64,000 nt of DNA, taken from contig NZ_KZ293963.1 of NCBI RefSeq assembly GCF_002352765.1, forward strand, positions 1,014,368-1,078,367. Direction: 5' to 3'. Of the stretch, positions 58,063 to 64,000 are shown one piece after another. The notes beneath the pieces are model-generated. The model was not told where the DNA came from and searched no databases. It worked only from the letters and a program-made list of their open reading frames with translations. Position 1 is the first letter of the stretch. The number at the start of each line of letters is the position of its first letter. The translations under genes and the position numbers were made by a program. Source of the stretch: Alteribacter populi (GTDB taxonomy: Bacteria > Bacillota > Bacilli > Bacillales > Salisediminibacteriaceae).

Positions 58063-60486
58063 TTACATTAACATGTAGGGATTTGTATCGATTATTATAT
58101 TCAAGTCTGTACGTGTCATTTCAGTTTGGTACGTTTTTAAGATTTCTTGTAATACATGGGTAAGCTTCGGTTCATTTTTGTATTTTATCATGCATTGATA
58201 GCGATATCTATCTTTGATTCTAGGGATAGCAGACGTCGTAGGTCCATGAACAACGGTTTCCTCTGAAAGACTTTCCCTTAAAAAACGCGCAATTTTTTCT
58301 GTGTTGGAAACGACTTTCGTTAATTCCGTAGCACTTACATTTACTAGCGCGACAAAATAGTATGGAGGATACTCACTTTGTTTTCTGAAATACATTTCCC
58401 TTTGGAAGAAAGAGTGGAAATCGTGTTCTTTTACAAGCTGGATACTAAAGTGATCTGGCGTATAACTTTGTACGACCACCTCTCCTGGCTTCTCATGCCT
58501 TCCAGCTCTTCCACTTACTTGCGTTAACAGCTGAAATGTTTTTTCTGACGAACGGAAATCCGGTATATGAAGCATCGTATCTGCTGCTAGGACACCAACC
58601 AACGTAATATTTGGAAAGTCAAGTCCTTTAGCAATCATTTGCGTACCTAGCAAAATATCGCCCTCCCCTTTTTCAAAGGCCGATAGCAGCTTTTCGTGAG
58701 CCCCTTTCCTTCTCGTCGTATCGACATCCATCCGAATGACCTTTGCTTCGGGTAAGAGCTTAACGAGCTCTTCTTCAACACGCTGTGTCCCTGAGCCGAA
58801 AAATCGGATATGCTCACTTTCACATTCCGGGCACCGATTCGGCTTCGTTTCCTGATAGCCGCAATAATGACATTGGCACGTTTGGTTTGAACGGTGATAC
58901 GTTAACGATATATCGCAATGAGGACATTGCGATACATACCCACAGTCTCGACACATTATAAAAGTGGAATACCCTCTGCGGTTTAGAAATAACACGATCT
59001 GTTCGTTTTTCTCCAATCGTTCTTTCATCGCTTCAGTCAATGCTGTAGAGAACATACTTCGATTACCACTTCGTAGTTCGTTTCGCATATCAACAATTTC
59101 TACCGTTGGCAGTGTTACATCATTCACCCGACGGTCCATCGTAATCAATCGGTAAACCTTTTTTTTTGCTCTGGCAAAACTCTCGAGTGACGGCGTGGCA
59201 CTTCCAAGAACTACAGGGCATTGATACGTCTTTCCCCGTTCGATTGCCACATCTCTCGCATGATAACGTGGCGTTTCTTCCTGCTTATAGCTTGCTTCAT
59301 GCTCCTCATCAATGATAATCATGCCTAAGTTTTCAAAAGGAGCAAAAATGGCCGAGCGTGCACCTACTGCTACTGTAACTTCTTTATCACGGATTTTTCG
59401 CCATTCATCATATTTTTCTCCTTTGGATAATGCACTGTGGAGAACCGCAACATCAGACCCGAATCGTTCTTTAAACCGTGTGACCATTTGCGGTGTTAAT
59501 GAAATTTCAGGAACGAGGACGATCGCTTCCTTCCCTTGCTTAAGTGCATAGTCAATCGCTTGGAGATATACCTCAGTTTTACCGCTCCCGGTAATTCCAT
59601 GAACCAAAAAGGTTTCATGAATCCCTTTTTCAAGTGTTTCCACTAGGTCATGTAAGGCTAGTGCTTGCTGCTCCATCAAAGGTAGCGGCTCTGAAGAGGC
59701 AAATTCCCGATCAACGTAAGGATCGCGGTACTGCTCGACTTCATTTTGTTCAATCCAGCCTTTTTTAATGAGCGCCTTTACAGATTCCCTGGACACGTCC
59801 AACAATTCTAACACCCTCGGGAGGGCAACTGGTTGTTTTATATCGACGAGGTGCCGAAGAACCTCCCCTTGCTTTGGTGCACGCCGTTCCACCTGGTCTG
59901 CTTTCTTGAGCAGGTCTTCCCCCGATAATAGGGGGCTGATCACATTGGTTTTCTTCCTTGTTTCCTTCGACTTTACGACGGGTTCAATGACGAGAAGCCC
60001 ACTTTTTACTTCTTTTTGAACATCAACAATTAGCTGTTCCGACTGTTTCATTAGTTGTTCCCACCACACTACCTTGCTTTCCTTAAAGAAAGGCTGGAGG
60101 TGTTCCGGAAGCAACTCCAAATTTTTTTCATCTTTAAGTTCAATTTTTTTGTGGTAAGAAGCCCGCATCGCTGCAGGAAGCATCGATTTAAGTGCGGTGA
60201 TTTGTAGACAGAGTGTTTTTTCAGACAACCAGCTCGCTAAAGAAAGCAACTCACCGGTGAGAGCAGGTTTAATATCAACGAGGTCTTCAATTGCTTTAAG
60301 CTTCTGGCTGTCGTGTTCAGTATGTGTTTTTACGTGAACGACAAACCCTTGTACCTTCCGAGGACCGAATGGAATAATAACACGCATACCTGGTTCGATT
60401 TGACTTTCAAATACAGAAGGTACTAGATAATCAAATGCCCGGTTCGTTTGACTAGCTGCCACATCCACTACGACGCTTGCAATCAT
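58063..60486 (-). CDS. priA: Primosomal protein N' (PriA helicase)
   Basis: 807 residues. Restarts stalled replication forks. DNA-binding N-terminus (1-110), helicase motifs I VHGITGSGKTEVYLQ (about 295) and II IIDEEHEASYKQ (about 395), a zinc-binding region with four Cys pairs starting at CRDCGYVSQCPHCD (about 520), and VSGRAGRHEKPGEV (about 665). It overlaps coaBC by 4 bp. Confidence 0.99.
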   Translation of the reverse strand: MIASVVVDVAASQTNRAFDYLVPSVFESQIEPGMRVIIPFGPRKVQGFVVHVKTHTEHDSQKLKAIEDLVDIKPALTGELLSLASWLSEKTLCLQITALKSMLPAAMRASYHKKIELKDEKNLELLPEHLQPFFKESKVVWWEQLMKQSEQLIVDVQKEVKSGLLVIEPVVKSKETRKKTNVISPLLSGEDLLKKADQVERRAPKQGEVLRHLVDIKQPVALPRVLELLDVSRESVKALIKKGWIEQNEVEQYRDPYVDREFASSEPLPLMEQQALALHDLVETLEKGIHETFLVHGITGSGKTEVYLQAIDYALKQGKEAIVLVPEISLTPQMVTRFKERFGSDVAVLHSALSKGEKYDEWRKIRDKEVTVAVGARSAIFAPFENLGMIIIDEEHEASYKQEETPRYHARDVAIERGKTYQCPVVLGSATPSLESFARAKKKVYRLITMDRRVNDVTLPTVEIVDMRNELRSGNRSMFSTALTEAMKERLEKNEQIVLFLNRRGYSTFIMCRDCGYVSQCPHCDISLTYHRSNQTCQCHYCGYQETKPNRCPECESEHIRFFGSGTQRVEEELVKLLPEAKVIRMDVDTTRRKGAHEKLLSAFEKGEGDILLGTQMIAKGLDFPNITLVGVLAADTMLHIPDFRSSEKTFQLLTQVSGRAGRHEKPGEVVVQSYTPDHFSIQLVKEHDFHSFFQREMYFRKQSEYPPYYFVALVNVSATELTKVVSNTEKIARFLRESLSEETVVHGPTTSAIPRIKDRYRYQCMIKYKNEPKLTHVLQEILKTYQTEMTRTDLNIIIDTNPYMLM

Positions 60487-61697
60487 TGTATTCCTCTTTG
60501 TTCAAGAAGAATTGCTGCTTCACTCAATAATCGTTTCGCTACGTCACTCTTAGATAGCATCGGTAGCTTTTCAGGAGAGTGGCCTTTTTTAATAAACGTC
60601 ACGACATTCGTATCTCCTTGAAACCCAGAGCCTGGATCTACAATGGAATTCGCAACGACAAGGTCCAAGTTTTTTGAATGCAGTTTTTTCTCAGCATAGG
60701 CTTCTACATTTTCTGACTCAGCTGCAAAGCCAATTAACACTTGGTTTTCTTTGCGCTTCCCTAACTCCTTTAATACGTCCTTCGTTCGTTCCATCTCTAT
60801 ACTCATCGGTTCACTTGATTTTTTCACCTTTTCGTCGAACACTTCTTGAGGCCGGTAGTCCGCGACAGCAGCTGATTTGACAACGAGCTCTGTGTCAGCG
60901 AAGCGTGCTGTCACTTCTTGAAACATCTCTTCTGCGCTCGTAACCGGAACAAATGTAACACCAGGAGGAACTGGGAGAGACACCGGCCCTGAGACAAGCG
61001 TTACTTGAGCCCCCCTCTTCGCCGCCTCCTCTGCTACAGCATAGCCCATCTTGCCAGAAGATCGGTTGGATAAAAAGCGAACCGGATCAATCGTTTCCTG
61101 AGTCGGGCCTGCAGTAATAAGGACTTTCCGCCCATGCCATTCAGGATAATCCTTTCTCGCAAAAAAAGCATCCACTTCCTTTTGGATCACTTCAGGTTCT
61201 TCCATTCTGCCTTTACCTTCATAACCACACGCTAAAAATCCTTCACCAGGCTCAATAAACGTGTAGCCAAACGTTTTTAACGTTTCCATGTTTTTTTGTA
61301 CTGCAGGGTGAGCATACATATGTACATTCATAGCAGGCGCAATCATAATAGGGGCAGTCGTTGCAAGCAGCGTCGTTGTCACCATATCATCTGCAATTCC
61401 ATTGGCTACTTTCCCTAAAACGTTTGCCGTTGCAGGAGCAATAACGACGACATCGGCCCAGTCTGCAATGTCAATATGGGCAATTTTAGAAGGATCTTTT
61501 TCATTAAAAGTATTGATATATACCGGATTTCTAGATAATGCCTGAAAAGTTAATGGCGTGACAAACTCCGCGGCCGATTCTGTCATCACTACTTTCACCT
61601 CATAGCCGCTTTGTGATAATTTACTCGTTAAGGCTGCTGCTTTAAAAACAGCAATACCACCTGTTACACATAAAAGAATTCGTTTCTTTGCACTCAC
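60483..61697 (-). CDS. coaBC: Bifunctional phosphopantothenoylcysteine decarboxylase/synthase CoaBC
   Basis: 404 residues. The N-terminal FMN flavoprotein (1-190: CVTGGIAVFKAAAL, PAMNVHMYAHPAV with catalytic Asn) decarboxylates, and the C-terminal half (from about 190: VLITAGPTQETIDPVRFLSNRSSGKMGYAVA) is the CTP-dependent ligase; two coenzyme A steps. Also known as Dfp. Confidence 0.99.
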   Translation of the reverse strand: MSAKKRILLCVTGGIAVFKAAALTSKLSQSGYEVKVVMTESAAEFVTPLTFQALSRNPVYINTFNEKDPSKIAHIDIADWADVVVIAPATANVLGKVANGIADDMVTTTLLATTAPIMIAPAMNVHMYAHPAVQKNMETLKTFGYTFIEPGEGFLACGYEGKGRMEEPEVIQKEVDAFFARKDYPEWHGRKVLITAGPTQETIDPVRFLSNRSSGKMGYAVAEEAAKRGAQVTLVSGPVSLPVPPGVTFVPVTSAEEMFQEVTARFADTELVVKSAAVADYRPQEVFDEKVKKSSEPMSIEMERTKDVLKELGKRKENQVLIGFAAESENVEAYAEKKLHSKNLDLVVANSIVDPGSGFQGDTNVVTFIKKGHSPEKLPMLSKSDVAKRLLSEAAILLEQRGIQ

Positions 61698-61846
61698 AGT
61701 AGGTCCTCCCTAGTTTTGTCACCATGAATTTCACGTTTACCTTCTTTCACTTTATCGAAAAATCACTGAGAAAACAAAGGAAAAATGCTTATACTTTTGC
61801 TCTGACGAGATTAGCTGTCGCTCTAAACTTTCATATCTCGCAAAAT

Positions 61847-61875
61847 AAAAACAACCTATTCGAAAATAGGTTGCA
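61847..61875 (-). terminator. Terminator downstream of rpoZ
   Basis: GCAACCTATTTTCGAATAGG is followed by TTGTTTTTATTTT on the minus strand; AACCTATT pairs with AATAGGTT. Would partly separate gmk-rpoZ from coaBC. Confidence 0.8.
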
Positions 61876-61881
61876 TCACGA

Positions 61882-62103
61882 TTATTCATCGCCCTCTTTT
61901 AATTGTTGTCGGACATAAGTAAGCTGCTCTGCTTCAACCTCTTCTAGAGCCATTCCAACGAGATTAACTGATCTTGTATTTTTAACTTTTAATTTTTGCT
62001 CAGTGTTATCTCTTAAGTAACGCGCACGCTTTGCAGAAACTGTCACTAACGTGTACTTTGAATTAATTTTTGTCATTAAGCTGTCAATGGATGGGTTTAA
62101 CAT
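61882..62103 (-). CDS. rpoZ: RNA polymerase omega subunit
   Basis: 73 residues. MLNPSIDSLMTKINSKYTLV and SAKRARYLRD are the omega signatures; it supports assembly of beta-prime. The ATG overlaps the gmk stop (TAATG). Confidence 0.97.
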   Translation of the reverse strand: MLNPSIDSLMTKINSKYTLVTVSAKRARYLRDNTEQKLKVKNTRSVNLVGMALEEVEAEQLTYVRQQLKEGDE

Positions 62104-62717
62104 TACTCAACCTCCGCTAATTCTTTGTATTTTTCAATCAAACGTTCCTTTTTACAATGCTCTGCAGTGACAATGGCCTTAATCCTTTCAACTGCTGCTT
62201 CTACTTCATCGTTTTCAACAACGTAGTCATACTTGTCCATCATCTCAATCTCATCTTTAGCAACCGTCATCCGGCTGTCAATTAAATCCTTCGTTTCTGT
62301 ACCTCGTCCTTCAATTCTGCTTCGCAATTCCTTCAAGCTTGGAGGCATTAGGAAGATAAATACACCTTCTGAAAAAGACTCTCTCACTTGAAGCGCTCCT
62401 TGCACTTCGATTTCTAAAATAACATCTTTCCCCTGTGCCAACGTGTCTTCCACATAGGCGCGTGGGGTACCATAATAATTATCGACGTACTTCGCCCATT
62501 CTAAAAGCTGACTATTTTTTATCATACTTTCGAACTCTTCTTTTTGTTTAAAGAAGTAGTTCACGCCGTCGACTTCTCCTTCACGAGGATTTCTTGTCGT
62601 TGCTGATACAGAATATTGAATATCTGTGTCGTGATTTCTTAACGCACCGCAGACCGTACCTTTCCCAACGCCTGATGGTCCTGAAAGAACGATAAGCAAC
62701 CCTTTATCTTTTTTCAT
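62103..62717 (-). CDS. gmk: Guanylate kinase
   Basis: 204 residues from the ATG at 62715-62717 with GGAGGG upstream. GMP to GDP. P-loop SGPSGVGKGTVCGAL (about 12-26), GMP-binding SATTRNPREGEVDGVNYFF (about 38-56) and YGTPRAYVED (about 80). Confidence 0.99.
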   Translation of the reverse strand: MKKDKGLLIVLSGPSGVGKGTVCGALRNHDTDIQYSVSATTRNPREGEVDGVNYFFKQKEEFESMIKNSQLLEWAKYVDNYYGTPRAYVEDTLAQGKDVILEIEVQGALQVRESFSEGVFIFLMPPSLKELRSRIEGRGTETKDLIDSRMTVAKDEIEMMDKYDYVVENDEVEAAVERIKAIVTAEHCKKERLIEKYKELAEVE

Positions 62718-62810
62718 AGTTCCCTCCAACTTTACTTAATATTTCTTAGTGTTTCTTACATAGAGAGGCTACACTCACTTAATTTTAATTATCTGTATTT
62801 GACAAAACAC

Positions 62811-62834
62811 GAAGCCACCGGATAAACCGATGGC
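62811..62834 (-). terminator. Possible terminator after remA
   Basis: GCCATCGG and CCGGTGGC pair around TTTAT, followed by TTCGTGTTTTG on the minus strand. It is about 350 bases past remA, on the far side of a repeat. Confidence 0.45.
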
Positions 62835-62885
62835 ATTGTCAAGTGTGTTTCTAATGTACAAAAAAAAATGAAAAAGGGCAACCTT

Positions 62886-63184
62886 TATAGAGGATGTTCA
62901 AAAAGTCCGGGAAAAATAGCTGTCGGAGAATAGGATCTCCTGCTAAATACAGCCACGTCCTGTGACAACGCAGGAATCACCCCCATCCTGGGAAAGCTCG
63001 TTAGCTTGCTTCTGCGCCACTCATGTAATAATACCATACGTTCCGTTGCTTCAAGCTGCGCTGCCTCGATCTTCGCAGGCTTATTTGTCCTCGCACGCAC
63101 TTATAAGAGAATATTCTTATAAGCTCAGAAACCTAAGGTATTGAAAGCATCTACTACGAAGGACCGCTTGAACAACCTCTAATA
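62886..63184. repeat. MITE-like element, family B, largest copy, between gmk and remA
   Basis: Left end TATAGAGGATGTTCAAAAAG, right end on the minus strand TTAGAGGTTGTTCAAGCGGT: long imperfect inverted repeats. Contains AAATAGCTGTCG (62911-62922), shared with the other copies. About 300 bp. A 71-codon open frame inside is not supported as a gene. Confidence 0.6.
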
Positions 63185-63188
63185 ATAA

Positions 63189-63449
63189 TTATTCGTCTGT
63201 TACGTCATCTTTATTAAATACTCGTTGAGCCACGGTTTCTGGCTGTACTGCAGAAAGGATTACGTGGTCACTATCTGCAATGATCACCGCTCTTGTGCGT
63301 CGTCCATATGTAGCATCAATGAGCATATTCCGGTCTCTCGCATCGGTAATAATTCGTTTGATCGGCGCAGATTCTGGACTTACGATCGAAATGATTCGGT
63401 TTGCCGAAACAATATTTCCAAATCCTATATTTATTAACTTAATATCCAT
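63189..63449 (-). CDS. remA: Extracellular matrix regulator RemA
   Basis: 86 residues from the ATG at 63447-63449. MDIKLINIGFGNIVSANRII and RNMLIDATYGRRTRAVII are diagnostic. RemA is a DNA-binding ring that activates matrix genes in Bacillus subtilis. Ribosome binding site AGGGG is modest. Confidence 0.97.
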   Translation of the reverse strand: MDIKLINIGFGNIVSANRIISIVSPESAPIKRIITDARDRNMLIDATYGRRTRAVIIADSDHVILSAVQPETVAQRVFNKDDVTDE

Positions 63450-63543
63450 GGTGTTTTCCCCTAACCTATTCATAGTATTGTTTTAGCTATCTTACATTTT
63501 AAATCTTTAAAGCGGTTATCTTTCTTTAGCAAATTCTTTTTTG

Positions 63544-64000
63544 TTATTCAATATTTTGAACTTGTTCACGGACTTTTTCTAATTCGGCCTTTAAATCTAC
63601 AACGCGCTGACTTATTTCAATATCGTTGGCTTTTGATCCAATCGTATTAAATTCTCGATTTAATTCCTGAACGAGAAAGTCCAACTTCCTGCCAACAACG
63701 CCATCACCTTTAATGATTGTAAAAAACTGTTTTAAGTGACTATCGATTCGGGTTAATTCCTCTTGAATATCAGATTTTTCACTAAAAACAGCAACCTCTG
63801 TTAAAATACGAGATTCGTCTGCTTCCAGCTTACCCGATAGAAAGTCATTCACTTTTTTCGTTAATTTTTCCTGGTATTGCTGATGAACAGCTGGTGCATA
63901 GCTGCGTAATTCATCCGTCCACTTTTGCATTAACGAAGCTCGTTCTGTTAAATCATGAAAAAGTGTTTCGCCTTCTCGCTTTCTCATTTCATGAAGCCTA
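63544..64000 (-). CDS. yloC: YicC family protein (YloC), C-terminal part
   Basis: The frame is open to the right edge, so the N-terminus lies outside; about 152 C-terminal residues are visible. LDFLVQELNREFNTIGSKAN followed by DIEISQRVVDLKAELEKVRE is the family signature (DUF1732). YicC proteins are endoribonucleases or RNase adaptors. Gene order with remA-gmk matches Bacillus subtilis. Confidence 0.95.
   Translation of the reverse strand, partial: RLHEMRKREGETLFHDLTERASLMQKWTDELRSYAPAVHQQYQEKLTKKVNDFLSGKLEADESRILTEVAVFSEKSDIQEELTRIDSHLKQFFTIIKGDGVVGRKLDFLVQELNREFNTIGSKANDIEISQRVVDLKAELEKVREQVQNIE

Larger units (their letters stand above)
62718..63188. other. Spacer between gmk and remA
   Basis: 471 bases, no gene. 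The left quarter is AT-rich, then comes a hairpin that may end remA transcripts (62814-62834), and the rest is a family B repeat (62886-63184). In most relatives remA and gmk are close together. Confidence 0.6.

Noticed and set aside
62885..63100. 71-codon open reading frame on the minus strand
   Set aside because: It lies inside a family B repeat, has no ribosome binding site and includes the terminal repeat as its C-terminus.

Overview
The window is a stretch of a Bacillaceae (spore-forming, low-GC Gram-positive) chromosome, shown in reverse relative to the usual map direction, so nearly every gene is on the minus strand. Gene content and order follow the Bacillus subtilis block from yloC/remA to the fla/che operon almost one for one. 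SpoVM, an alpha/beta-type spore protein, CodY, FapR, the PrkC/PrpC pair and the flagellar genes all fit an endosporulating, flagellated Bacillus relative. Many proteins are acidic and the dispersed repeats resemble those I associate with alkaliphilic or halophilic bacilli, but I cannot name the genus from sequence alone.

Layout, read in the direction of transcription from the right end: yicC (partial), remA, gmk, rpoZ, coaBC, priA, fmt, rsmB, prpC, prkC, rsgA, rpe, a TPP riboswitch with thiT, thiN, spoVM, rpmB (plus strand), yloU, fakA, a DegV/FakB-like gene, sdaAB, sdaAA, recG, fapR, plsX, fabD, fabG, acpP, rnc, a DUF1128 gene (plus strand), smc, ftsY, ylxM, ffh, rpsP, khpA, ylqD, rimM, trmD, rplS, lepB, rbgA, an IS110-family insertion (plus strand), rnhB, a FliK-like/FlhB-tail-like pair, a SASP, sucC, sucD, dprA, topA, trmFO, xerC, hslV, hslU, codY, flgB, flgC, fliE, fliF, fliG, fliH, fliI, fliJ, ylxF and the start of fliK.

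The genes form functional sets: nucleotide, cofactor and replication-restart functions (gmk to priA), translation start and ribosome maturation (fmt, rsmB, rsgA, rimM, trmD, rplS, rpsP, rbgA), the eukaryote-type kinase/phosphatase pair, the FapR-controlled fatty-acid genes, the SRP and SMC cluster, the CodY operon, and the flagellar basal body, MS ring and export apparatus.

Differences from the standard order are the most informative parts. def and rlmN are absent from their usual places. A TPP riboswitch with thiT sits between rpe and thiN. A DUF1128 gene separates rnc from smc. An IS110-type element separates rnhB from rbgA. The intergenic spaces carry at least two families of short non-coding inverted-repeat elements (MITE-like). 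A five-unit array of GATCTRGTCA lies upstream of the ylxM-ffh promoter. Structured, unexplained sequence lies upstream of fliF, upstream of trmFO and downstream of codY. I found no tRNA, rRNA or CRISPR array, and no complete new multi-gene system. The strongest unexplained signals are the decamer array, the possible guide-RNA flanks of the IS110 element, and the repeat families.
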